Positions 1 through 8,800 of a stretch of DNA of 64,000 nt are shown here, one piece after another. This stretch comes from Desulfobacteraceae bacterium 4572_130 (lineage in GTDB: Bacteria; Desulfobacterota; Desulfobacteria; Desulfobacterales; Desulfobacteraceae). The first letter of the stretch is position 1, and the number at the start of each line of letters is the position of its first letter. Below the pieces are notes generated by a model. That model worked only from the letters and a program-made list of their open reading frames with translations, did no database searches and was not told where the DNA came from. The translations under genes were made by a program, and so were the position numbers. The stretch lies in the NCBI GenBank assembly GCA_002084425.1, contig NBLN01000007.1, forward strand, positions 62,001 through 126,000. The letters run 5' to 3'.

Positions 1-1
1 T

Positions 2-730
2 AATGCTGCAAAATTTGCACAAATGGCTGATGATGCAATTATAGAAATAATAAAAAAAGATAAACTTCCAATTGTTGCAGGTGGTACAGGACTTTATATA
101 AAGGCTCTTATTTTTGGTCTTTTTAAAGAAAAAAGTATTAATGATAACACTGTTAATAAAGTGAAATATAAAACACAAAATAGTAGTATAAATAATCTTT
201 ATGAAAAACTTAAAAAATATGATCCTGACTCAGCAGAAAAAATACATGCAAATGATCTAATTAGAATTAAAAGAGCTCTTGAAATATTAGAAACAACAGG
301 CACAAAAATTTCTATGTTTCAAAAAAAACATAATTTTTCCATACCTAGATATCAAACTTTAAAAATTGGTCTTTATATGGATAGAAAAATTTTATATCAG
401 AAAATAGAAAAAAGAGTAGATTTAATGATGACTCAGGGATTTGTTGAAGAAGTGAAAATGCTTTGCTCTAGAGGTTATTTATGTAATCTAAAATCCATGC
501 AATCCATTGGCTATAGGCATATATGTAATTTTTTAAACAAAGAATTTACCTGGGAAAAGACTTTGGAACTTTTAAAAAGAGATACAAGAAGATATGCAAA
601 AAGACAATTAACATGGTTTAAAAAAGAAAAAAATATTATCTGGCTTAGGCCCCATGAAATTGAAAAAGCAGAAGTATTAATTCTAAATTTTATTAAAAAT
701 CAAAATACACAGGATATATTTAAAAAATGA
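2..730 (+). CDS. miaA: tRNA dimethylallyltransferase MiaA, 5' end missing
   Basis: MiaA transfers a dimethylallyl group to N6 of A37 in tRNAs that read UNN codons. The frame is open from the window edge, so the N-terminal P-loop part lies outside; an ATG at 23 is internal, because residues before it (AAKFAQ) also fit the family. The visible part has the family stretch LPIVAGGTGLYIKAL near its start, the conserved SIGYRH block around residue 160 and the C-terminal RRYAKRQLTWFK motif. Only about the last 240 residues are present. Its stop overlaps the next start by 4 bases (ATGA), so the two genes are probably cotranslated. Confidence 0.93.
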   Translation, partial: NAAKFAQMADDAIIEIIKKDKLPIVAGGTGLYIKALIFGLFKEKSINDNTVNKVKYKTQNSSINNLYEKLKKYDPDSAEKIHANDLIRIKRALEILETTGTKISMFQKKHNFSIPRYQTLKIGLYMDRKILYQKIEKRVDLMMTQGFVEEVKMLCSRGYLCNLKSMQSIGYRHICNFLNKEFTWEKTLELLKRDTRRYAKRQLTWFKKEKNIIWLRPHEIEKAEVLILNFIKNQNTQDIFKK

Positions 731-2103
731 TTATTTTAAACAAATATCAAAAAAATACAAAAATACTTTCTATTTTGGGGTTATTTATAGTTATTATTTT
801 ATGTTCTATGATTTTGGGGTGTATGTCAAAAAAAGTTATAGGAACTAATGGAAAATCATTGAAAAAAAATGTTGGTAAAATATCATCAGATAAAATGAAA
901 TTAAAAACTCTTAAAAGCAAATATAATAAAAAAAAGATGCTTAAAAATAAGTCAGATAAAAATATAGTATCAGAGGAATATTCTTTTAAAAAAAATGTTA
1001 TTGGCTGTCTGCTTCCACTTTCTGGTCAATTCAGTATTTTTGGGGAAAAAGCATTAAAAGGTGTTGAAATGGCTGTGCAGGATTTATCAAAACAATATAA
1101 CCAAAATATTACTGTTTTGATTAAAGACACACAATCTAATGATGAAAAAGCTGTTAAATGTGTAAAAGAGCTTGCAGAAAAAAATGTTGGCGCAATTATA
1201 GGGCCTATGGTTACAGCAGAGTTTGCAGGAAAACAGGCTGATGAACTTGAAATACCAATTATTGTCATGACTCAGAAAAATAATATTGCTGAAAATGGCA
1301 AGTATATTTTTAATAATTTTCTAACGCCTCAAATGCAGACAGATTCTCTTGTTTCTCATGCATTTGTAAGTCTTGGCATAACAAAGTTTGCTATACTTTA
1401 TCCTGAAGATCGCTATGGCAAAACCTATATGAATTTATTTTCTGCCAGGGTTAATAAACTTGGTGGCAAAGTTGTTGGTGCTGCATCCTACTCTCATGAC
1501 CAAACAGATTTTTCAGATGCAGTTAATAAAATTTTAAGTTCATCCTATGCTATTTCTGATTCTATTAAAGAAACAATAAACCATGATGAAAATAATAGAC
1601 CTAAGCATAAAGATGAACAAAAAAAGCTTATATTAGATTTTGAGGCAATATTTATTCCAGAGGCTCCATTAAAACTAAGTCTTATTTTACCACACCTTGT
1701 TTATAATGATATTATAGATGTTTATCTTTTGGGTACAAACATTTGGCACCATAATGATCTTATTAAAAATTCATCAGAATATATTAATAACTCTGTAATT
1801 ACCCAGGGATATTTTGCAAAAAGTAAAAATACCAGGACATTTAAATTCGCAGAAAATTTTAAACTTTTATATAATAAATACCCTGGATTTATTGAAGCTT
1901 GTGCCTATGATACTTTAAAAATACTTGTAAAAACAGCAATGGAGCCTGGTATTTATTCCCAGGAGACTTTAATAGATGCCCTTGCTGGTAAAAGAGTTTT
2001 TGATGGAGTTACAGGAAAGACTAGATTTGATAAAAATGGAAATGTACATAAAGAACTTTTTTTTCTTACAGTTAAAAATGGAAAATTTGTTGAAATTAAT
2101 TAA
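727..2103 (+). CDS. Periplasmic-binding-fold lipoprotein (penicillin-binding protein activator / amino-acid ABC receptor-like)
   Basis: The first 32 residues form a signal sequence ending in a lipobox-like MILGC, so the mature protein is probably a lipoprotein. A Lys- and Ser-rich linker (about residues 35-85) leads to a type I periplasmic-binding fold starting at IGCLLPLSGQFSIFGEKAL, the signature of the Leu/Ile/Val-binding family (Peripla_BP_6). The same fold occurs in LpoA-like activators of penicillin-binding proteins. No permease or ATPase lies nearby, which favours a stand-alone role in the cell envelope over transport. It overlaps miaA by 4 bases. Fold assignment is firm; ligand and role are inference. 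Confidence 0.7.
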   Translation: MIILNKYQKNTKILSILGLFIVIILCSMILGCMSKKVIGTNGKSLKKNVGKISSDKMKLKTLKSKYNKKKMLKNKSDKNIVSEEYSFKKNVIGCLLPLSGQFSIFGEKALKGVEMAVQDLSKQYNQNITVLIKDTQSNDEKAVKCVKELAEKNVGAIIGPMVTAEFAGKQADELEIPIIVMTQKNNIAENGKYIFNNFLTPQMQTDSLVSHAFVSLGITKFAILYPEDRYGKTYMNLFSARVNKLGGKVVGAASYSHDQTDFSDAVNKILSSSYAISDSIKETINHDENNRPKHKDEQKKLILDFEAIFIPEAPLKLSLILPHLVYNDIIDVYLLGTNIWHHNDLIKNSSEYINNSVITQGYFAKSKNTRTFKFAENFKLLYNKYPGFIEACAYDTLKILVKTAMEPGIYSQETLIDALAGKRVFDGVTGKTRFDKNGNVHKELFFLTVKNGKFVEIN

Positions 2104-2176
2104 TCTTTTTAACAAAGACTAAAGACTAATAGATATTTTTTGTTTCTTTTTAAATTAATTTAGAATGAACTCATAT

Positions 2177-2336
2177 GATTTTTTCATGGGTTTTTTTTGT
2201 TTATTAAACTGCAGCTTTTCATAATATAATGCTGTTTTACTTGGTTTTGAATTTATGATTTTTTCATAGGTTATTCTTATTTATTAAACTGCAGCTTTCC
2301 AATATAATGCTGTTTTATTTGGTTTTGAATTTATAA
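2177..2336. repeat. 80-bp tandem duplication over the 3' end of the 2284-3525 gene
   Basis: Two adjacent units of about 80 bases (2177-2256 and 2257-2336) share TTATTAAACTGCAGCTTT, AATATAATGCTGTTTTA and TTGGTTTTGAATTTAT with only a few differences. The second unit holds the last codons and stop of the minus-strand gene; the first is a non-coding copy just beyond its stop, which still reads as a similar C-terminal tail in one frame. A third, partial start of the unit follows at about 2336. Confidence 0.75.
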
Positions 2337-3525
2337 TTTTTTCATATAATTTTTTTAATTTTTGAGTTTGATTAATTTTGAATTGAGCTGGAGAAATAGG
2401 GATTTCCATGCTTACCCCTCCTGCAACCATAGGAAATAATACATGTTTATAAATATAATTTCCTTTTTTAAATGAAATAGTTTCTGTTTTTGCATTAGCT
2501 AGACCAGGTAAAGATGGAGGCATTGAATATTCATATTGATAATTATATTGTTTTAAATAAAATGAAAAATTTAAATTTACATGTTTAAGGCTGTCTTGAA
2601 TATACATGGCTTTTAGTAAGGCACTAAGTCGGAATAAATTTTCTAATTTAGCATATGAAAGTACTGAAGTAGCTGCATATTTAAATTTTTCTGAAAGACA
2701 TTTCGCAAATTTATCAGCATGGGGATCATTTCCTCCTGAATCAAAAAGTTTTCCATCTGCGGTTGCAAGCTGTTTTTCAGTGAGAACTACAACAGAACAA
2801 TTTTTAAGCAAAATAATATTTTTACCTGTTGTAAATGTCGGGTCTCCTTTATTTATATGAAACCAGAAACGAGACATTGATGTTCCACTTAAAATTGGCT
2901 CTTCTTTTTCAATAGAATGTTTCATATCTAAAAGTGCAAGATCCATAGTAGATGGGATACCATCTAATGTTACAAGACCTTGTGAAAGCTTTTTCATATG
3001 ATAATCTGCATCAATCATTACATGGGCGTGATGTGATTTTCTAGGTACTCCTCCAACAACGATTTTTTGTGGTCCTATAGTTTTTTTGTAACTGTTAAAA
3101 AATTTTTCCATTTCTTTTATACTACTATAAACAGCCTTGTTTTTTGAACTAATGGCATTAAGTTGCCGTATGTTTTCAGGTTGGGGATCAAGGGAGCAAT
3201 AGGGATAGGGTTGCCTATTCCAGATGTTTCTAATATTAACTACAAAATCGTCAAGACTTAGACAAGGCCATGTATCTGTTTGTCTTCCAAAAAGAATAAT
3301 ATCTTGGTTTTCTGGATCAATGATAAATCCTTCTATCCATCCAAGCCCACCTAATTTTTGTACTGTTTCAGTTATATTTTTGTTTCGGACATTTTTTTCT
3401 AAAATTTTTAGAGAAACGCAGATTCTTTTGCTTGAGTTAGATGGGTGATTGATATTTTCTGCATAACAAAATTGAAAACCAAAAATTACAAATAAAATCC
3501 ATAATAATATAAATTGTTTTTTCAT
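2284..3525 (-). CDS. Exported protein of unknown function, DUF1598-like
   Basis: The 413-residue product starts with a clear Sec signal peptide (MKKQFILLWILFVIFGFQFC, cleavage near CYAEN), so it is secreted or periplasmic. No enzyme motif was recognised. The middle section, including FIIDPENQDIILFGRQ, DADYHMKKLSQGL and SMSRFWFHI, resembles the DUF1598 family as I remember it; that assignment is tentative. It is a monocistronic minus-strand gene between two plus-strand groups. Its 3' end has been tandemly duplicated, with the spare copy left beyond the stop. Start: the ATG follows CAAGGTGATTTTTT, a plausible ribosome-binding site. Confidence 0.6.
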   Translation of the reverse strand: MKKQFILLWILFVIFGFQFCYAENINHPSNSSKRICVSLKILEKNVRNKNITETVQKLGGLGWIEGFIIDPENQDIILFGRQTDTWPCLSLDDFVVNIRNIWNRQPYPYCSLDPQPENIRQLNAISSKNKAVYSSIKEMEKFFNSYKKTIGPQKIVVGGVPRKSHHAHVMIDADYHMKKLSQGLVTLDGIPSTMDLALLDMKHSIEKEEPILSGTSMSRFWFHINKGDPTFTTGKNIILLKNCSVVVLTEKQLATADGKLFDSGGNDPHADKFAKCLSEKFKYAATSVLSYAKLENLFRLSALLKAMYIQDSLKHVNLNFSFYLKQYNYQYEYSMPPSLPGLANAKTETISFKKGNYIYKHVLFPMVAGGVSMEIPISPAQFKINQTQKLKKLYEKIINSKPNKTALYWKAAV

Positions 3526-3857
3526 AAAAAATCACCTTGTTTATTTATGTTCTGTTTTTACAGCATAAATATAATAAAAAATATGTAATAAGATTACAAT
3601 ATATAGCATATTATGGTCAAATCATAGCTCTATATTGTACCAGCTATTTTTTTTACTTTCCTAGTATTTTCCTTATTATTATTTAGTTCTAAATTTTAAG
3701 TTTTTATAGGTTATTATAAAAATTTAAAAAATTCATTTCCTACAATATGTAGCTAATGCTTGACAAGTGTATACCATATATTGTATTTCGCTCACATAGT
3801 TTTGCATTATAAAGAGTTTTTCAAAAATCCCATTAAGGACTAAATGGAAAGAATTAT
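3526..3857. other. Intergenic region of 332 bases, divergent promoter zone
   Basis: It separates the minus-strand exported protein from the plus-strand radical SAM block and is very AT-rich. I found no convincing peptide gene in it. The only recognisable elements are a candidate promoter near 3760-3787 and an AAGGA site at 3835-3839. That site serves either the ATG at 3844, which reaches a stop after five codons, or the TTG start at 3858 of the first radical SAM gene. Confidence 0.5.
3760..3787 (+). promoter_or_regulatory. Candidate sigma-70 promoter of the radical SAM block
   Basis: TTGACA at 3760-3765 is a perfect -35 box. At 16 bases spacing lies TGTATT, a poor -10 box. It is about 70 bases upstream of the first radical SAM start and correctly oriented. 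The weak -10 box keeps confidence low. Confidence 0.35.
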
Positions 3858-5057
3858 TTGAAGCCATCAAACAATAATTCATCAAAAAAATCTTTTGATA
3901 ATTCCCTAGATATACAACCACGCTTTGATAAATTTTCATGTTTAAATAAATGGACAGTTGGGTGGGGATTTACTTCCCTTTGTGATCTTAAATGTTCTTT
4001 TTGTTACAGTTCAGAAGTTCGTGAGGATTTACAGGATTCTGGAACAAGCATAAAGTTGGCAGAACAATTTCTTATAAAAAATGGGGATTATATTCACTCA
4101 ATTAATTTTGGGACTGGAGAATGTTTTTTATCCCCATATTTTCCTGCCTTACTTGAGCATTGTAATCTTTTTGCTCCCAAGGCTGAATTAGCAGTTACCA
4201 CAAATGGTGCCCTGGCTGATTTGTCTCCTGTTTCTCTTAATACAGTTAAAAATTATATTCATGAATGTGACATTTCCTTAGATTTTGTTCAAAAAAATAA
4301 ACATGATTTTTGGCGTGGGAAAAAAGGAACCTGGGTACGAGCTATACAAGCTATTGAAACATCTCTAAAACTTGGTCTGCATACAAGTATAGTGATGATT
4401 GGTACAAAACAAACATTAAATAAGAATAATATTCAAGGGCTTTTAAATATAGCAGTTGCATATAATGTGGCTTTTAGAATTAATCTTTATATGCCAACAA
4501 CTGGAGATTACTCTTTTATTCCTTCAATAAAATCTATATTTGAACTTTTTATCATGCTTAATAAATGGAGTTCTAATATTTGTTCCAGTGATAGACTGTT
4601 TAGCACTTTTATAGGCACTAATAAAATTGATAATGATTTAAGCCAAAAACTATCATGTCGAATTATGCCAAATGGCAATGTATCTTCATCAACATATTTA
4701 CTTAAAGATCCCTGGGTTATTAATACTAGTATTCCCAATATTAAACTTAATCATCTGGAAAAAACTACACCATTTATAAAATATGCTAACCCTCCCATTC
4801 CCAAGAATTGTAAAAAATGTTCCCATCATCAGAAATGTCAGGGAGGTTCAGTTGAAAGACGATGGCTTTGGTATAATTCATTAGAAAAGCCTGATCCCTT
4901 TTGTCCAGAATTTCATGACTTAAAAAATATAGATATTACATCACTTGCATCAGTAAAATATAATAAAAAATGGTTTGGTCCAAAAATTCATTTTGATTAT
5001 CTTCCAACAATTATTGCACTTCCACCAAATTTTAATAAAACTTATTCTATAGTATAG
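3858..5057 (+). CDS. Radical SAM/SPASM protein A of an unidentified modification cluster
   Basis: The 399-residue protein has the radical SAM cluster motif CDLKCSFC (Cys42, 46, 49) and a C-terminal SPASM-type region with CKKC, a further Cys in HQKCQGG and a late DPFCPEF, suggesting auxiliary Fe-S clusters. The usual GGE motif reads GTGE (in INFGTGECFLSP). SPASM proteins typically modify peptides or protein side chains. It starts at TTG (3858), about 18 bases after AAGGA; an ATG at 3844 is in another frame and stops at once. It is the first of five same-strand genes: three more radical SAM proteins and an aminotransferase. Substrate unknown; not recognised as PqqE, a sulfatase maturase or HxsB/C. 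Confidence 0.85.
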   Translation: MKPSNNNSSKKSFDNSLDIQPRFDKFSCLNKWTVGWGFTSLCDLKCSFCYSSEVREDLQDSGTSIKLAEQFLIKNGDYIHSINFGTGECFLSPYFPALLEHCNLFAPKAELAVTTNGALADLSPVSLNTVKNYIHECDISLDFVQKNKHDFWRGKKGTWVRAIQAIETSLKLGLHTSIVMIGTKQTLNKNNIQGLLNIAVAYNVAFRINLYMPTTGDYSFIPSIKSIFELFIMLNKWSSNICSSDRLFSTFIGTNKIDNDLSQKLSCRIMPNGNVSSSTYLLKDPWVINTSIPNIKLNHLEKTTPFIKYANPPIPKNCKKCSHHQKCQGGSVERRWLWYNSLEKPDPFCPEFHDLKNIDITSLASVKYNKKWFGPKIHFDYLPTIIALPPNFNKTYSIV

Positions 5058-5073
5058 AAATTTAAAGTTTTTC

Positions 5074-6204
5074 ATGAATAACATAAAACCAGAAATTCAA
5101 AATATCATTAGTTTAAAAAAACCTATCTATGTTGACAGGGGCACTCCTTCTAGCAATACTCCTGAAGCAATTTCAAGGGCGGGAATACAAGCTATAAATG
5201 CAAAAAAAACTTATTATACTGACATTAGGGGAACTAAATCTTTAAGACAAATTATATCAGATTCTCTGCATAATAAACTAGGGATTAAATATAATCCAGA
5301 ACAAGAAATTATTGTAACACCAGGTGCAGGTCCTGGTATTTTTATTTTAATAATGGCTTTATCTTCCTTAGGTGATTCTATTTTAATTCCAGATCCTTGC
5401 TGGCCAGGATATAAAAGCATGATTAATGCACTTAACCGCAAAGCTATATTGTATCCTATGCTATTTAAAACTAATAAAAATTCTATAGATAAATGGAATC
5501 AAAAATTACAAAGTCTTATAACACCAAAAACTCGCTTAATAATATTAAATTTTCCTCATAATCCAACTGGAATAAATTTAAATAAACAATGGCTTTTAAG
5601 TTTTGCAGATTTATTGGAAAAATATCCAAATTTAATTATTCTTTCTGATGAAACTTACCATGAAATTATTTTTGATAATGGTAAATATATTTCTCCTGTA
5701 ATACTGCCTGAATTAAAATCCCGTAGTGTATTAATTCATACATTGTCAAAATCCTATGCTATGACTGGCTGGCGCATTGGTTATGTTGCAGCACCTTTGC
5801 ATCTGGCTTGTCAAATATATAAAACACATATTGCCGCAAATTGCCATGCAAGCTCCATTTCTCAAGAAACAGCAGCTTATGCACTTGAACATGGTTCAGA
5901 AATTATTAAAAAATTTCAACAGCATTATCAATTTAACAGGGATTATTTAATATCAGAACTTAATGCCTTTAAAAAAATAAAATGCCTTAGTCCCAAGGGA
6001 ACATTTTATGCGTTTCCTGATATTTCTGAATTTGGAGTTTCAAGCAATGAATTTGTAGAATCTTTGGCAGAATCAGAAAAAATATTTGTTTATTCAGGAT
6101 CAATTTATGGATCAATGGGGGAAAACCATATTCGTATAAATTTTGCTGTAAAATTTAATATTCTTAAAGAATTAATACACAGGCTAAAACGATATATAGG
6201 TTAG
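5074..6204 (+). CDS. Class I/II PLP-dependent aminotransferase in the radical SAM cluster
   Basis: A fold-type I aminotransferase of 376 residues, the usual length. Visible landmarks are the PLP-phosphate turn region TPGAGPGIF, the substrate-side NFPHNPTG motif, the Asp that binds the pyridine nitrogen (ILSDETYHEI), the Schiff-base Lys in HTLSKSYAMTGWRIGY, and the C-terminal Arg in HIRINFA that binds the substrate carboxylate. It would interconvert an amino and an oxo acid; the exact substrate cannot be read from sequence. It lies 16 bases after radical SAM protein A and before B, so it probably works on the same product, for example on an amino acid that is modified or released. Confidence 0.85.
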   Translation: MNNIKPEIQNIISLKKPIYVDRGTPSSNTPEAISRAGIQAINAKKTYYTDIRGTKSLRQIISDSLHNKLGIKYNPEQEIIVTPGAGPGIFILIMALSSLGDSILIPDPCWPGYKSMINALNRKAILYPMLFKTNKNSIDKWNQKLQSLITPKTRLIILNFPHNPTGINLNKQWLLSFADLLEKYPNLIILSDETYHEIIFDNGKYISPVILPELKSRSVLIHTLSKSYAMTGWRIGYVAAPLHLACQIYKTHIAANCHASSISQETAAYALEHGSEIIKKFQQHYQFNRDYLISELNAFKKIKCLSPKGTFYAFPDISEFGVSSNEFVESLAESEKIFVYSGSIYGSMGENHIRINFAVKFNILKELIHRLKRYIG

Positions 6205-6210
6205 ATTTGA

Positions 6211-6274
6211 TGACATTGTAAATTTTTTTTCATCTACTTTGTTATAGTATTTTTATGACTTTAAAATACTATAA
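6211..6274 (+). repeat. Dispersed hairpin repeat, copy 1
   Basis: This copy lies between the aminotransferase and the next radical SAM gene. Its core stem is perfect: ATAGTATTTT at 6244-6253 pairs with AAAATACTAT at 6263-6272 across a 9-base loop. It is preceded by the family's TGACATTGTAAA and CATCTACTTT segments. The same layout recurs near 20.1, 47.4 and 56.6 kb. Confidence 0.6.
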
Positions 6275-6279
6275 GGATT

Positions 6280-7398
6280 ATGGAATTTATGTTTGATATT
6301 CAAGAATTAATAATTTTATTAAATAATTATTGTAATCTTTGTTGCAGTTATTGTTGTTTTAAAGAAGATAAATCTGAACAATTTATTGAATGTTCTATAA
6401 AACATCTGGAAAAAGCAATCACATTATTTTTTGAATGTATTAAATTTAACCCTAAATCCCAACGAGTATTATGTTTTAATGCTGATGGAGAAACATTACT
6501 TTCTAAAAAATTACTTGTTAATGGAATAAAGTTTGCTGCTAAATTAAAGAAAAAATTTCATGGGAAAAATGTTATTCTAGCAATTGTAACTAATGGAACT
6601 TTAATTGATCATTATCTAGCATCTCAATTTTTTCGTTTTGGAGTTTCTGTAACAATAAGTATTGATGGAAATGCTTTTACACATGATCAACACAGAGTTG
6701 ATAAAAATAATTTTCCAACACATGGAAAAGTTATTAATGGTATTTATCATCTGAAAAAATTCAAAGTTCCTTTTAGTGTACGTGCAGTTATTACCCCTGA
6801 AACAGCTTTGCATATACCTGAAACATACAATTTTCTAAAAAAGTTACATCCTTCCAGATTAGTAAAACTTCGCCCAGTAAGAAAAAAACAATATCCATTA
6901 CTGCCTGAAAAATGGGTAGAAGTTTTTACAAAAAATTATACTAAGTGCATTAAAACTTTGCTTTTAAATGGAGTTGATATTTCTGAATTTCCAGATGATG
7001 CGTATTATTTTGCTAGATTTATTACCCAGGGAATTCCACGGCAAAGATATTGTGGTGCAGGTTATAATATGTTGTGGATGACACCTTTAGGTTTTTTTAC
7101 CAGCTGTGGATTATTTTCAAATACTGATAAAATACTGGGACATATTGATATGCTTTCCAGTGCCAAGGATTTGTGTAATCTTTTAGAAAAACCCTTTGCA
7201 AGTATATTTCGCAGTAATTCTCCGCAATTTAATGAGCCATGTATGTCTTGTTTTTGGGTTGATGTATGTAATGGAGGTTGTCCAGCATTAAAAATATTAT
7301 CACAAAAAACAAGGGAACCTCCTTTACTTTGTGAGTATTACTCAACACTTGGAACTATGATGGAAAGTTTTTATAATTTGATAAATTTCAGGAGATAA
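6280..7398 (+). CDS. Radical SAM/SPASM protein B of the cluster
   Basis: A 372-residue radical SAM protein with CNLCCSYC (Cys18, 22, 25). The GGE position reads ADGE (in CFNADGETLL). A SPASM-type C-terminus carries CGAGYNM, a Cys in FFTSCGLF, then CMSC, CNGGC and a last Cys near the end, so auxiliary clusters are likely. It starts at an ATG following AAGGATTATGGAATTT, and ends four bases before protein C. The close spacing with its neighbours points to one transcript. Role unknown; by family it should carry out radical chemistry on a peptide or protein substrate. It is clearly a different subfamily from A, C and D rather than a recent duplicate. Confidence 0.85.
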   Translation: MEFMFDIQELIILLNNYCNLCCSYCCFKEDKSEQFIECSIKHLEKAITLFFECIKFNPKSQRVLCFNADGETLLSKKLLVNGIKFAAKLKKKFHGKNVILAIVTNGTLIDHYLASQFFRFGVSVTISIDGNAFTHDQHRVDKNNFPTHGKVINGIYHLKKFKVPFSVRAVITPETALHIPETYNFLKKLHPSRLVKLRPVRKKQYPLLPEKWVEVFTKNYTKCIKTLLLNGVDISEFPDDAYYFARFITQGIPRQRYCGAGYNMLWMTPLGFFTSCGLFSNTDKILGHIDMLSSAKDLCNLLEKPFASIFRSNSPQFNEPCMSCFWVDVCNGGCPALKILSQKTREPPLLCEYYSTLGTMMESFYNLINFRR

Positions 7399-7401
7399 AA
7401 T

Positions 7402-8790
7402 ATGAAAAATATCCCAGAGTTTTTTACATCTCCTCTTTTTAGGCATTCTGGATATACTGCCCACATTCGTACAAAGGATTTTGCTGTATTATTTACTTCA
7501 TTATCAAATACAACAAAATCAGATCAACTTTTTCTGGAACAAGATAATATAATTCAAAAACAACAAGCTTATAATTTAAATAATAAAGATAAAAAAACTT
7601 TTACCATGTACCTTGTTCTTTGTGATCAATGTAATTTGCAATGTTCTTATTGCGATGTTCTTGGGAAAAAAGATCATCTTAAAAATCAAGCATATATGAC
7701 ATGGGATACAGCAAAAATAGCAATTAATGAACTTGTAAAACGCATTAAACTGGATCCTGAATTAAATGCACAAATTGTGTTTTTTGGAGGAGAACCTTTG
7801 TTAAACTGGTCTCTTTTAACGCGTATTTGTGAGGAACTTGAAAAAACAGGATTCAATAATCAAATAGAAAAAATGCTGGTTACTAATGGAATATTACTTA
7901 ATCCAGAAAAAGCTGTATTTCTTAAAAAACATAATGTTTATGTTGTTGTTTCAGTTGATGGACAAGAAGAAATAAATGATAAAGTTCGATGTTATCATGA
8001 TGGAACAGGAAGTTTTTCTGATGTTTCCAAGGGACTTAAATATCTTAAGGATATAATGCCTAATCAATATGGTATTTCATGTACCTTAGGAAGCCATAAT
8101 GCATTGTCATTATCTGAGGAAATAGTATATTTGCATGAGGAATTTAAACCTTGCTGTATAGGAATAAATGTTTTTCATTTTCAACAAGATGGTACATGTC
8201 CCATTGAAATTGATGATAAAACTTTATGTAAATCATTATTAAGTTCTTTTGAAACTGCCAGAAAAAAAGGTATAGCTATTTATCAATTTGCAAATATTCT
8301 TAAGTCATTTACCACCCAGCAAAGAAACAAAGATTATTGTCCAGCCTGTGTAAACAAACTGCTTTTTTCTCCTAATGGAAGAGTAGGACGGTGTGAGACT
8401 TTAATGACTGATGAACGCTTTTCTGTATCATTACAGGATTTTTTAACTAAACCTCTGCCTCCAAAACTTGATTGGTCAAAATATACTCCTGAACATGAAC
8501 CAACTTGTTTTAATTGCATTGCACAGTGGATTTGTCCTGGAAGTTGTGCTTATGATCAATTTATCAGTACAGGCTCACTTAATGGAGTAGAACCTAGACG
8601 ATGCAATTTTCATATTCAATTTTTCATTGAATTATTAACTCTTGTTCTAGATGCTATGTTAAAAACAAATTATAGAAAAAAAGTATATGTTCCTTTAAAA
8701 AAGCATTTTGCAAGCGTTGCCGGCAATATTCCTACAAGTTTTCCAGAACATACAATATTCGTAACTGGCATGGGATCTATGTCAGATTAG
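7402..8790 (+). CDS. Radical SAM/SPASM protein C of the cluster
   Basis: The largest of the four (462 residues). About 68 residues without cysteines precede the radical SAM domain and could be a substrate-recognition segment. The cluster motif is CNLQCSYC (Cys77, 81, 84), followed by a canonical FFGGEPLLNW and VSVDGQ. The SPASM part has YCPACVNK, a Cys in VGRCETL, CFNC, CPGSC and a final RRCNF. The overall layout is like anaerobic sulfatase-maturase and peptide-maturase proteins, but no sulfatase is near. It starts 4 bases after protein B, with GGAGATAAA as ribosome-binding site. Confidence 0.85.
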   Translation: MKNIPEFFTSPLFRHSGYTAHIRTKDFAVLFTSLSNTTKSDQLFLEQDNIIQKQQAYNLNNKDKKTFTMYLVLCDQCNLQCSYCDVLGKKDHLKNQAYMTWDTAKIAINELVKRIKLDPELNAQIVFFGGEPLLNWSLLTRICEELEKTGFNNQIEKMLVTNGILLNPEKAVFLKKHNVYVVVSVDGQEEINDKVRCYHDGTGSFSDVSKGLKYLKDIMPNQYGISCTLGSHNALSLSEEIVYLHEEFKPCCIGINVFHFQQDGTCPIEIDDKTLCKSLLSSFETARKKGIAIYQFANILKSFTTQQRNKDYCPACVNKLLFSPNGRVGRCETLMTDERFSVSLQDFLTKPLPPKLDWSKYTPEHEPTCFNCIAQWICPGSCAYDQFISTGSLNGVEPRRCNFHIQFFIELLTLVLDAMLKTNYRKKVYVPLKKHFASVAGNIPTSFPEHTIFVTGMGSMSD

Positions 8791-8800
8791 GGAAAATTAT

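Noticed and set aside
3844-3861. ATG with good site followed by in-frame TGA before radical SAM protein A, as a second selenocysteine gene
   Set aside because: Reading through the TGA does not enter the radical SAM frame, and no SECIS-like hairpin follows.
3733-3939. Antisense 68-codon frame near the radical SAM block, with Cys-containing end (YTCQALATYCRK), as a precursor peptide
   Set aside because: It overlaps the start of radical SAM protein A on the other strand, has no ribosome-binding site worth noting, and would not be coexpressed with the cluster.
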